Shown piece by piece: positions 23,176-34,485 of a stretch of DNA of 64,000 nt. The notes under the pieces are model-generated. The model did not search any database. It was not told the DNA's origin and saw only the letters and a list, made by a program, of their open reading frames with translations. The position numbers and the translations under genes were made by a program. Source of the DNA: Myrica gale. Lineage: Eukaryota > Streptophyta > Magnoliopsida > Fagales > Myricaceae. Where the stretch lies: contig OZ005610.1 of NCBI GenBank assembly GCA_963930655.1, forward strand, positions 23,257,001 through 23,321,000. The letters run 5' to 3'. The stretch's first letter is position 1. Every line of letters begins with the position of its first letter.

Positions 23176-23741
23176 GTTGATTTGCTACTCTTTTTTTTTT
23201 GCTGAATAATACCGTGAGACTTTCATTGCATTGAATCCAAAGTAAAAGATACAATAAAGATCAAGAACAACTGACTCAAGCACACATGACCAGGTTGCAA
23301 AAAGGGCTAGCAGGATCCAAAAGGATCGATAAACCACAAATGCTCCATACTGGGCAGAAAGAGCGGGTGACGAGAAACGGTAGACGGCACCACTGGAACC
23401 AAATAGGAGCTAGCACTAAAACTAAGCACAAAGACAACCTAGGGAAAACAAAACAAAGCCCACAAAAGGGCAGCAACAAACCAACACAAACACAACAGAG
23501 AAAAAAACAACTAACTGCAATGTGGTGGCTGGAACCACGGCGGCGCGTGGGATTCATGCGCGACTCAGGGCGGCGCGTGAAAGCCACGTGCAGCTGGACG
23601 GACTCTGGAAGTCCAGATTTGGCACACCGGAATGTCTGGCACTGTCGGTGCTGTCGAAAAAACGCCGAAAACAGCCCAACAACAAAGAAATCTTGTCGGC
23701 GTGTGTGGGAGAGTGGTTATCGGCTGCGGATCGGCGACGGA

Positions 23742-24969
23742 CAGTGGCGGATGTAAGGGGGGCCAACCGGGGCCCTGGCACAACCAGGCATACGCGTTGG
23801 GGTTCATACCACGGTACAATAATTCGTCTCTTCACTATGTGGTCAGCAGTGTTGGATGTGCTTGAGAACATACATGAGGATGGCACTGGCGCAGAGCAAA
23901 GATCAACGACTATTAGTTTGTTGGATAAGATGCAAAGCTTCGACTTTGTATTTGTTATGCATTTGTTGCGGAATATCATGGGCATTACAAATGAATTATC
24001 ACAGGCCTTACAGCGAAAGGATCAAGATATTGTTAATGCTATGACTTTGGTTAGAGTTGTGAAATGTCGGTTGCAAAATCTGAGGGAGATGGAATGAGAT
24101 GCTATTTTGGAAGAAGTTAAAACCTTTTGTCTGAATAATTCTATTGATGTGCCAAATATGGAAGACGTTATTCGAACTCGCGGTCGGGCTCGGCATGGAG
24201 GGCATACAGTTACTTATTTGCATCGTTTTCCTGTGTAAATCTTTTGTCAAATTGTTGATTTGGTCGCTCAGGAGATGAATAATCGTTTTCCAGAAATAAG
24301 TACAAAACTACTTCTTTGCATAGCATGTCTTGATCCAAGGAACTCATTTTCAGCATTTAATCATGCTAAGTTACTTCGTCTTGCTGAACTTTATCCAGAA
24401 GATTTCTCAGCAGCTAATCATATGATTCTTAGAGATCAACTTCATACATACATTTATGATTTGAGAAATAATGATGATTTTTCTGAACTTCAAGATATTG
24501 GAGGCCTTGCTGTGAAGATGATTGAGACAAGGAAGCATATTCTATATCCATACGTTTATCTCCTTATTGAGTTGGCATTAGTCTTACCAGTTGCGACTGC
24601 AACTGTTGAGAGAGTGTTCTCTGCAATGAAGATTATCAAGACTGACTTGCGTAATAGGATGAGAGATGAATGGATGAATGATAGTATGATGATATATATT
24701 GAGAAGGAAGTTTTTGAAGCTATTGATAATGAAGTCATATTGCAACATTTTCAGAATATGCATAACCGTAGGATCCAATTGCCAACTATCAGTCTCAACA
24801 AATAATACGGTACTTTTATTTCAATATAATATATTTTTAATGTTTTTAATCTTTAATTTTGAATATTTTAACTCTATGACATTTTTGTGCATTACGTAGT
24901 TAATTATTTTTTGTCATTTTCTCTTAGGAGTTGGCCCCCCTTCAGATTCGGTCTTGGTTCCGCCACTGG
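23742..24969 (+). mobile_element. Defective hAT transposon with perfect 8-bp target duplication
   Basis: Ends are inverted: CAGTGGCGGA at 23742 and TCCGCCACTG ending at 24969, each followed inward by a GGGGGGCCAAC motif. The 8-bp duplication GCGACGGA is perfect (23734-23741 and 24970-24977), the hAT hallmark. It sits inside the LINE at 23191-25288, so it is the younger insertion. It keeps only the 3' part of a transposase gene. Confidence 0.93.
23826..24805 (+). pseudogene. Truncated hAT transposase (zinc-finger MYM-type/TTF family), two in-frame stops
   Basis: One continuous frame reads VLENIHEDGTGAEQRS, SLLDKMQSFDFVF, GITNELSQALQRKDQDIVNAM, FSAFNHAKLLRLAELYP, and the C-terminal dimerisation region LPVATATVERVFSAMKIIKTDLRN. 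This matches the C-terminal half of plant TTF/MYM-type hAT transposases. It is interrupted only by a TGA at 24095-24097 (Trp expected) and a TAA near 24236 (Glu or Gln expected). The N-terminal zinc finger and catalytic N-half are absent, so it is inactive. Confidence 0.85.
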
Positions 24970-25308
24970 CGACGGACTGGTGCAGAAAAGACCGGCCAGA
25001 GGAGCTGAGTCTGGGTAGCTAGGGCGTTGCCTCCAAGAGTCAACAAAAACGTCGGGATCTAGCTTCCACTTCTTTGGAAAAAAACAAAACCACACGAGAC
25101 AACCGGAAGGCAAGATGGGCGGGGAGGAGAGGGGGCGGGAGGAGCTCCTCCAGCTGCCGGAGAGGGTGAGGGAAGGGAGGTTTAGGCGAAAACCCTAAAG
25201 GTGTTCTAGAGAGAAGGCAGTGCCTCTCTCTCTAGAACATATACTCGGGACCTAGAGGAGACTTTATTTTGTACAATTCAGCTGTGTCGTTGATTTGAGT
25301 TGCTACTC

Positions 25309-26390
25309 ACTTGCTTTGCTTTTCAGTTGGTTTTGAGAACTCTGCAACCTGTGCATTATGGGCAATAGTGCACCTATGAATTATGGGCTTTGATGTGGGC
25401 TTAAGTCCTCCACTTATCAAGAAGATTGATGGGCTCAAGTCCCTAAAAACGCAGAAAAAAAGCTTTCTAGTTATAAAAGCTATTAGGTCCTAAGAAGCAT
25501 ATACTTAACAGTCCCCTCAAAATCCTTTACTTAAGACAATATCCACTATATATGCTCTTATCTGAACGCCCAGCATAGGCATTTTAAAAGTCTTGACTTT
25601 CTTTCTGACCTCTATTTTGTCCTTGTAAATACTTGACGTCTATTTTCTTACAGATTTTTAGAAAACGCACCAGATTCTACTAAACTAAAACAATACTTGA
25701 CGTGTGTCCCTGTGCCCACCAATAGAAAATTAATTAATTTTTTGTTCAGTAAAGATTTGGCAGTTTTTCAACTTTTATTTTTTTCCAAGTCTCGATAAAA
25801 GAAGTTTGACCAGTCGGCAATTAGTATATTTTAATTAGTCCAGGATTTACTTATCCAGATTCCATTAGATAAGAGAGTATCCTCGTGGATAAAACAAAAT
25901 GAAAGAAAAAAAAAAAAGGAAAAATGAAAGGAAATGACTCGTTTCGTTTGGCCAGTAGAGGACAGACACGTCCATGAGTAGTACAGCTTGGGTAGTGGGC
26001 CCACCACGAGGGAAAACTCCAGGAATCTGGTATTGGAATGGGACAGGTCAGAAATGGGATACGTGGATGACGCAACCAACGTCAGGAGAGGGGTCTTATC
26101 TCATGATTGACAACCTGACAAGACCAAGACCTGTTTGAAAGACTCCTCTGAGTTAACAATCTCCTAATCCATCATCCATCTCCCCGTACCACTTACCTTT
26201 TTTTTTTTTTTTTTTTTTCAAGTTTTCGACTTTTATAAGGAATAATTATTAAATAAGTAACATATACATAAAAATATATAATTAATTTTTATAATTTTGT
26301 AAAAAAATAAAATAAATTTTAATTAAAAGATTAACGAAAAATAAAAAGTAAAATTATATGAGTTAATTTTATATTTTTGTTATCACATTA
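25309..26390. other. Intergenic, no gene recognised
   Basis: Short frames only (for example minus 25831-26079). A long T-run lies at about 26200-26218, followed by very AT-rich DNA to 26400. No transposon ends identified. Confidence 0.4.
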
Positions 26391-26424
26391 ATTAATTCGA
26401 TTTTTACTTATATTATAAGAATCG

Positions 26425-26815
26425 AAAATCGATTTAGTCTCTGTGCTATACGCAAAAATCGTTGGTACTCTCTGTGCTATACGCAAAAATCGTTTTAGTC
26501 CCTGTGCTATACCACAAAATCGATTTAGTCTCTGTGCTATACGCAAAAATCGTTTTAGTCCCTGTGCTATACGCAAAAATCGTTTTAGTCTCTGTTCTAT
26601 ACAATTTATTAGGGATAAATATAAAATCAGTCCCTGTGCTATACGCAAAAATCGTTTTAGCCTCTGTGATATGAAAAACATCGATTTAGTCCCTATGATT
26701 CTTTTTTTGTTTGTTATTGGTCCCCCATCAGGGACTAAATTGATGTTTTTCATATCACAGGGACTAAATCGATTTTTGCTTATAACACAGGGACCAATTT
26801 TGCATTTATCCCTTA
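26425..26815. repeat. Tandem 30-bp repeat array within a larger inverted repeat
   Basis: From 26430 to 26609 a 30-bp unit, consensus near GTCCCTGTGCTATACGCAAA, repeats about six times, and again at 26629-26660. On its right, 26680-26700 (CATCGATTTAGTCCCT) is the inverted partner of 26733-26752 (AGGGACTAAATTGATG), and CACAGGGACTAAATCGATTTTTGC at 26757-26780 inverts the unit itself. Transcripts would fold extensively. Open frames on both strands (for example plus 26443-26913) are by-products of a repeat length divisible by three. Confidence 0.8.
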
Positions 26816-27733
26816 TATTTATTTTGTATAAAATATATTATTATTTTCACAATAATAAAACCAGATTATCGGTGAAAAAAAATCCTCAATATTTGAAAAT
26901 AAATTGTAAATAAAAATTCACTGACACTACCAATCAAATCTGATGTTTTGCTCCATCGCATTTATCTGTAACAGTACCGGCAAAAAGCAGTGGGAGGACC
27001 AGGTGGGTGGGGTGACGTGGAAGACAGATCGGACGGCTGACAGCGACGCTTTTGGATCTCCCCTGCCTTTCAGACACAGCGACAGCGTCGCGCGCGATGC
27101 ACGGGAGCTGTTTCTGTGAGCCCTACACGTCATCCCCCAAAATCTTCGTACCTGGTGTGGGGCCCACTGCAGTGTGTCGCGGCATGGAATCAAGTCACCA
27201 CTACTTCGCCTGTTTGCTTACGTACGGTAACTCAGACTTAACGGCCGTGCGTGTTTTACATGTTATTTTATTTTTTAAAAATAATGGTCACCGCTAATTT
27301 AAATTAAATTAAAAAAAGGACACAAAATACCGAAATTTCATAAAACCCATATGTCTAATTGCACAGATTCTTAATTTGCATCCATATTTCATATGTGTAT
27401 ATGCATAAATAAGTATTTTCAATAGGCCCTGAAGAATCACTAGCTTGTTCATTTTATGCAAGTCTTGTAAGGCAAAAAAAGAGAGCCGCGATCAACTTAA
27501 GAGGATGATGATCTTCAAACTGCATCTACTAACAAAAGGTAACATCATGAGGAAGGAAGTACCTAGCACTTAACTTACATCATCAGACAAAACATCTAGG
27601 CCGATGGTAGATTTCGGGGACCAACCAACTTACCTAACTCTGAAAGCAAGAAACTGGAACAATTAATTGAAGAAAAAATATATAATTTACAGAACTTTAT
27701 GATGGTATGAGGACCAAGTGTCCATCCTGATGT
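26816..27733. other. Intergenic and 3' flank of the kelch gene
   Basis: The stretch 26985-27200 is unusually GC-rich with GACGCGTCGCGCGCG-like runs; frames there (plus 27052-27297, minus 26927-27193) have no recognisable motif. Bases about 27450-27733 are probably the 3' untranslated part of the kelch gene. Confidence 0.4.
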
Positions 27734-30700
27734 TTATGATCTCCCATGACAACTTCCAGGGACTCCAAGTGTTAGAACCACACCTTGGAGATCACTTTGG
27801 AGTTTTGGCTCTTTGGCTAAAGTCGGAGCAGCTCTAACAACTGGAAATGGTCGAGTCACTTGAGCTTGCTGGAAGCTGTGACTGGACTCTGGCATGGAGT
27901 GTTTCATTGCCTGCTGCAAAGGCTTGAAGGGCTCCAAAAGAGTTGAGTTTGGGAATGGTTGGGCCACCGCAGTCTGGCTTGCTAGAGGGGGATGATTTGT
28001 TGAAAGACTTGTCCCTCTTGAAACAACTCCTGGAGCCTGGTTAATTAGTCAAGTTGCACAAAGAACTTAGGTACCATGCAGAGACCAAATTTTCTTAAGA
28101 ATTATAGTTTGGGAGGCTTACTGGTGCAAACAATATGCCTCTGAAAATTCTCCCGTTAATAGTTGCAGTCATAAGGAAACCCGAATCAAAGGCTCCATCA
28201 ACTTTACCTCGGACCTCGGCACCAATCTAACGGACAAAAAGGAATATCCAATAGCATGAACAAATTAAGTGGCAAAAACCAAGGCAGTGCAAATTGAGAA
28301 TGTGTTCCCAGAGGCGCTGGGAAAATCCTATACTTACCAGGTTTTGAACAAGCCCGCCCTCCAATGATTGCTGTTCTACTACTGAGTATTGGGCACATTG
28401 TCTACCAGTAGGAACAACATGAAGAAACTGTTCCAATTTTGGCTGGCTTGCATGTTCTCCTAGAAATTGAATATCCTGCCGAGTTCTTCCTGAAATATTT
28501 CTGAGCTCTTTCTGCTTATTTGGAAGATTGTTGTTCGAATGGCAATTGCTTGGAATTTGCTTAAATAAATGAAATCCTTGAGACACTGAGATGGATTCAG
28601 TAGATTTCTTTTGCGGGGTCTGTTCTTGATCAGATTGCGAGGGAGATGAATGCTGGGAAAGTGAAAGAGAATGCTCTTCTTGCTCCAAGTCAACCTCCCA
28701 TGCTTTTGAACTCGCGGTTCTTCTTCTCTTTGGATGCAAAGTATCTGGAGACAATTGAGAAAGTTTATCATAGATCTCCATGCCTACCCAAGACAGACAT
28801 TATTTTTCAAAACCAACCTGAACCGAAGGCAAAACATTGCTTTGTCTCTGATACTGGTTCATGAGCTCCCTTCCTTACTATGTCCACATTATTCCCCATG
28901 AGCACATTTTTCTGCTTCAACGCAATTGATAAGCTTCTATCCAATTTTAACAACAGTTTAATAACCAAGAAGTAAGTTTTCTACCAAGTTATTATCTGCC
29001 TCTCTTGGGAACCGTCTCTTTCCCTGACTCCAATGGTTTCCGAAAATTTTGCACATGGAAATGTTGTATCGGCCATTGGGGTGTTCTGCTCCAAGCTGTA
29101 AGACCAACAATTCATTAAGAGGACGCTCATCCTCCCCACACCTGCAAATGAAAAACTCGACTTTGAGCACACAATGCATTAACATTAAGCTAAAACGTTT
29201 TATGTCGAAATTTACCCTCCATAAATGGCAATGTCTGATTCTGTAACAACTGCTGTATGAGAAAAGCGCCCTTGTGGTTGCTGACCACATATCTCAAGCT
29301 GAGTCCATGAACACATACTCACATCTAGGATCCAAACGTCATTGTAATAATGTTTGTCTCCAACGCCTCCAATGATATAGACCTGTAAATCATGAAGAAC
29401 ATGGGACTTCTAACTTTTCAGAAACCACTTGGCAATTGAGATTTCAAATTCTACAGTGAATGAAGTCCATGTAATAACAAACAAAACCACCACCATCCTC
29501 CAGACAAATAGGATGTGTTGTCACTAACAGTACATGAATATTTTGGATTAAATTCAATTCTATGAATAGGGTATCTTCAAGCTTCGTAATTTCATAGTGT
29601 GCTTATTTAGTAAAATAACTTGCCTTTGTCCCAACATTCACAGCAGCATGCCCTGCTCTAACACCCGGTGAAGATCCTTGAACAGCCAACTGATGAGAAA
29701 AAACCAATCACAAAAAATTTTCATTTTATTCAAACACAATATAGTTTCAAACTTTGTAGGGATTAAAGCTATTCAGCCATCAGTGCAATATTGAAAATAT
29801 GAGACAAAAGTAAGGTGAAGCTAATACCCTTGACCAACTCAGTGTCTCCATATCAAGCATATCAACATCGCCATGATAACGATCACCACGGTCCCCACCG
29901 TACACGAACAGCTTGTTCCCAATTGCAACAGTGCTGTGACTGTCCCTAGGGACAGGTAGATCACCCTTCACCTCTGGAGAAGTCCATCTCATAGTCTTGA
30001 GGTCTAAAACATGTAAATCGTTCAAGTAATTGCCTTCACCTTCTCCACTACCCCCAAATATAACTATCTTATCATTTCCAACAAGTGTGGCGGTATGGCT
30101 TTCACGAGGGGATGGTGGAGTCCCTTTACATTCAGGTCTTATCCACTCTTTGGTTCCAAGATCCAATATATGTACATCATTCACCTTTTTAGAGCCATTT
30201 GTACCACCAAATACAATCATCCTGTGCCCAACAAGAACAGCACTGTGGCTATCTCTTGGACCAGGCCCCTGACCTGTGGTTACAAGAGAGTTCCAAACCA
30301 TCGTATCCAGACGTAGCACAAGGACATCACTGAAATGCATACCCCCACAACATCCCTGAAATGTCAGCAAAGAGAAGAGATCAAATTCTGGATACCAATG
30401 GGACATTACAGCAAGGTAATTCTAGAAGTATCTATTGCAAGTAGGTAGCGTGACCTATAACTTCCATTTCAGTATGGAGAACTAACACAGGAGAATTTTT
30501 CAGATCAGAAACAATTATCTGAACGAGGAAAGCTCAAGTTCTTGATCCCCCTTCCCCAGCCCTTTTCTTTTCCTGCTTTTTTCAATAAGAGAAATTATTA
30601 CACCCCTTTAACTTGTAACAGGGGAAGAAGGTTGGCAACTTTTCAGTAGGGTATTTGTAACCATTTTTGGCCACTGCTAAACACAGACACCACCAGATGA

Positions 30701-31718
30701 ATCCATTAGGAAAAGTTCATCAATTTCAACGAGAACTCGTGCGGTGTACGAAGGAAAAAATTGTACATAAGCTACTAAAACCTTGCTTTTCATCTCATTA
30801 TCTAGTTAAAAGAGTTTCTTCTCATGTTCAATTGAAAGGGGAAAGCAAGAACAGGAAAGAAATTGAAGTAGTTTGAGTATCAGCAGGACACGTTTAATAT
30901 GGGTATTCAGGCTTTGAATAAATTTTTCAAAAGAGAGTATCCAACAGATATGCACAACATATAATCTCAAAGCCAAGAAAATTGTTAGAAACAAAGACAA
31001 GCTCATTTTACGGACAAATATTTAATACTTGGGAGGAACAGATGCCAAAAGAGAATGAAAAAAAGTAGACGAAAAAAAAAACGAAGGCTAAAGGAAAACA
31101 AAAATGATAAATGTTTCTATTTGAAGTAAGCAAACATATAATTGCTATCCTACCACGTAACTGTCCTCCTAATTGGAGAAATAAAACCCCAGACAAATTC
31201 AGACAATATTCTCCAACAAGACACGAAAGAAACTAAATTTAGGAAGAAGCAGTATCCAGCGAAGAAAGTGTCTGGGTCATTACCCTAAGATGACCATGTT
31301 CCAGAATAACAAGCAAAAGAATGCACCATTATACATTCGAGAATAACATTAGATAAGAACACGACGTGAAAAACAATTACTACAGTCTACAGGTCGTAAC
31401 AGAGCAGCTATCTAAAGGAAAGCACTTCCTCCATCTTAAGTCAGACTTTCAAAGATGTAAAACTCTAAGATGCAAACCAAAAATCATAATTCAAGAAGAC
31501 AGCTACAAAGTACTTCATTAGTATCCATATATTATTATGAAAAAAGAGCAAAAAACAGCTTTTACTTCTAGAAGAATTTTACATACCCCAAAGATATAAA
31601 CCACCCCATGAGAACAGCAAGCTGATTGCCCCCATCTTTCGGAAGGGTTGGATCCCAAAACCTTTGGATAGAGCCACATTGCCTTCCTTTTTGCAGTTTC
31701 ACCTCCCAGAGACCCCAT
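27734..31718 (-). CDS. Kelch-repeat (galactose oxidase/beta-propeller) protein, 652 residues
   Basis: CDS exons: 31587-31718, 29828-30355, 29624-29689, 29216-29382, 28985-29141, 28818-28911, 28338-28744, 28122-28226, 27734-28036. Residues about 25-335 hold six kelch repeats with the GG dyad and spaced Tyr/Trp: VVYIFGGCCGG, MIVFGGTNGS, IVIFGGSGEGEG, LFVYGGDRGD, VYIIGGVGDK, IAIYGGCGEDE. These should fold as one beta-propeller for protein binding. The tail carries a basic PKRRRT patch (possible nuclear signal), a Ser/Gln-rich stretch and a conserved-looking end IGAEVRGKVDGAFDSGFLMTA and VVLTLGVPG. It resembles a conserved plant kelch protein of unknown role. The intron after exon 3 uses a GC donor (AAG|GCAAGT). 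The intron before exon 6 (73 nt) was placed at GAAGCAG, the only in-frame acceptor. Start at 31718 gives MGSLGGE; MCVWI could extend it by five residues. Confidence 0.9.
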
Positions 31719-33251
31719 TATCCAAACACACACACACCGGCTCTGAACTCACCTTTAATATTACTTCAACACAGTGCTTGAAAAAGATGAAGAAACGTAA
31801 GAGGAGAGAAGAGAAATATAGGGTCAAAAGAGGACATGAACAAGCCAACTGATATATCAACTATCAGTGTCAATGGACATGAAAAGATGGGCGCTTTCAA
31901 GTTCATATCACTGTGGCAACCAACAACAACAGAAGGTCGTGGTGAAAGGAACATTTTTCTCTATAGACAATTATTCTTAAGATTATATCCGTTAAAAAAA
32001 AGCCTTCCTAACGTATTAACATAGTAGAAATATACCCTACAGGGTTGGATAAGCTTGAAGCATATTAACTAGTGATGTAAAATCATGGGTGTGCACTCTG
32101 CTTGAGAGAGGTTTCTTTCTTTCCTTTCCGTTTTTTAAGAATAATTGTTTATTAGTAGTTTCTTTACTTTTCACTTTGTCTTACTGAAAATGATGGAGTG
32201 TGGGGGCAATTGGGTCGTGGGAAATGATGAAGAAGGGTTTGGGGGTTTGAGGTTTTTGACAGCATAGGTTAGAGAGTCGGGTTGCTTTCCTTTCCCCCTT
32301 TTTTAAACTCACATGGTTTTCTTTCTTTGTTAATATGACATTGGGATTGATGGGAGGGGTGTCTCTCTCACACCCAATTTTCAAGGTGGGTTATTGATGT
32401 GGATCTAGAAATGTCTCTTATCAAGGGACTTTGGGGGAAGTGTCGGGCTCTATTTGTGTTGTGTAAATTCTTTTTAGTTTTGGGAAATGGGATCAGAGTT
32501 GTTTTACCTCAAAAGGTTAGGTTTTTTTCTTGAAAGGTGATCTCACTTGCAGTTTCTCCCCTCATGAGATTTTGCTCTCAAGATCTTCACCACGACCTGT
32601 GGTTCTGCAGGCTCAACACCAAGCACGAATTAAATGAACGAGGTCTGTTTTGAAAAAAATAAAAATAAATGAACAAGGTCTGAACAAAGTGCACGAGCCC
32701 ACCCCCAGACTATTTTATTGTTTTCTCTTCTAGAAAACATAAAAAAAAAAGTCAAAAGAACAAAAGAAACTATAAAATAAACAGACTTGGGGGGCGCTGT
32801 AGAAGAGAGACGTAGAGTACACGCGACAAACACGGGAGAGTTTTTAAGGCATGGCGGTAGTGCCTGCCTTGATTCACGTGACTGTCTTTGTAACTTGAAA
32901 CCCCCTCTTTTTCATGGAATAATTTATTGTGTTTTTGATTTAAAAAAACATTTGACATTAATGAAAATGAGATAGAAGCGAAAAAGAAAGACATCCTATC
33001 TTATCGAGAAGGATGCATTGATGCAACCCTGCATTACGTCAAACAGTTAATCTTTTTAAAAGCTTCATAAATTATTCGCGGATCAGATTCCTCTCCAAGT
33101 TGGGTGATCAAGTTGCATATAGCAATAGCTGATAGGGTGAAGAGAGGGGTGTAGATCTTATTCACGACCCACAATTTTTCGAACAGTACTCTTTTATTTA
33201 GACAGGTGTGAATTTCGAATGTGATCCATAATTTTATTTCACTTATTGTTT
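31719..33251. other. 5' flank of the kelch gene and intergenic
   Basis: No coding gene seen. Minus-strand sequence between about 32830 and 32580 has a leader-like look and could be an untranslated first exon, but no splice pair is certain. Remaining frames are short and featureless. Confidence 0.35.
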
Positions 33252-33451
33252 TTAGGTTATGTTTGTTAAACAAAATTTTACATTTTTAAAATTTTAATAC
33301 ATTAAAAATTATAATATAATCTCTTACTTCATTATATCGTTACTTTTTATTATAATAAATATTAAAAATTATTTTTTTCTTCACTTTTTCATCAAATTCA
33401 GTACCCTAAAATTTTAACATCCCCAAAATTTTATTACTCAAACATAACTAA
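33252..33451. mobile_element. MITE, about 200 bp
   Basis: The left end TTAGGTTATGTTTGTTAA and the right end in reverse complement TTAGTTATGTTTGAGTAA are inverted copies around an AT-rich core without coding capacity. Flanks are T-rich, so the target duplication (TTA/TAA?) is ambiguous. Superfamily uncertain, possibly Tourist-like. Confidence 0.6.
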
Positions 33452-34171
33452 GTTTTGCAGAGGAGCCTGGTGCTCTCATATTGATTATTTAATTGTATTT
33501 ATATATATTAAGGGCACATGTCTTTGAATATTAACTATACTACAAGTAGATTCATTCAGATGGTCTGCTTCATAGAATTTCTTATTATTATCCAAAAAAA
33601 TTTATTGGATGGTAAAACTAAATAATAAAAAATTGATAGTATTTCTTTTTGTTAATTTTTTTATATTTTCCACTAATTAAGTTGTTTTTTACTCTTTTTT
33701 TTTTTTGAAAAAAATATCAAATTTCTTACAGATTTTTTACTATTTATTTTCAAATTAGAACTACAATTTTTAAAAATAAATCTACTTATTTAATATATTA
33801 AAAAGTATTTGTGATTGTGTGAAAGAATTAATAGACGGTGATGGGCTTACAGCGATTACCGTGTGTCTTGGAATAAGCCATAAGGGGCCCAGCGTGACGG
33901 GTGGGGTACGTGCCGTTGACTGAGATTCGATTCGATTCGACACCCGATACCCGATACCCGAGAAGCAACAGCACGCACAGAACCCGATGCCCGATAAGCG
34001 AGGGCATACGTAAGTACCATGTAAGCAAACACAGGGTGCGCATGACTATTGATTTGATTTGCTGCCTGACGAGGCCATGCATTCATTGGTTAGCTAACTC
34101 TGCAACAGTCCACTAATAAGCCGCTTATATAATCTGCTAACAGGATCTTCGTCCTGTTGTGTGATCAAATC
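33452..34171. other. Intergenic, no gene
   Basis: AT-rich, with a short simple-repeat patch at 33927-33962 (ATTCG twice over, then CCGATAC repeated). Frames on both strands through 33828-34116 are featureless. Confidence 0.4.
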
Positions 34172-34485
34172 TTGAGGTTACGTTCGTTTTGAGAAAAAAT
34201 CGTAGGATTTTAGAAAAGTTGTGAATTTTTATGTTGAATAATATTTTATTGATGTTTGTGTAAAGTGAAGAGAGAAATGATTTGATGTAATTGTTTAATA
34301 AAAAAGTATTTGAGTTATTTGAAAAAGTATAGAAAGAAAATTTATGTTGAATAAAAAATTAAAAAATTGTTGGAGATTGTATAAAATGTATTGGTTTTTG
34401 TGTTTGAATTCTGAATATGTTCGGTGGTAGATTTGTGAATATACTTAGAATCCTGAAAAAAGTGTGAAAACGAACATATCCTCAA
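34172..34485. mobile_element. MITE, about 314 bp
   Basis: Terminal inverted repeats of about 20 bp: left TTGAGGTTACGTTCGTTTTGA, right in reverse complement TTGAGGATATGTTCGTTTTCA. The inside is AT-rich with no open frame. The end sequence and size suit a non-autonomous DNA element; superfamily not determined. Confidence 0.75.

Larger units (their letters stand above)
23191..25288 (-). mobile_element. Internally deleted LINE, interrupted by a hAT element
   Basis: Read on the minus strand it starts near 25288 with a leader typical of plant LINEs (TCTAGAGAGAGAGGCACTGC, then AAACCCTA-rich) and ends TCTCACGGTATTATTCAGC plus an A-run (T-run 23191-23200). The T-run abuts GTTGATTTGCTACTC (23176-23190), which recurs as GTTGATTTGAGTTGCTACTC at 25289-25308, a target duplication with a 5-base indel. 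Excluding the hAT insert it is about 860 bp, with no reverse transcriptase or endonuclease. Confidence 0.7.

Noticed and set aside
23522..23825. Frames on both strands in the GC-rich stretch before the hAT element
   Set aside because: This is the untranslated-like body of the deleted LINE; the several overlapping frames reflect GC-rich composition rather than genes.
26430..26685. CRISPR-like array
   Set aside because: Units are contiguous with no unique spacers, in a plant nuclear context; it is a simple tandem repeat.
26388..26753. Minus-strand 121-codon periodic frame (RFLRIAQGLK-type repeats)
   Set aside because: A by-product of the 30-bp tandem DNA repeat, not a repeat protein.
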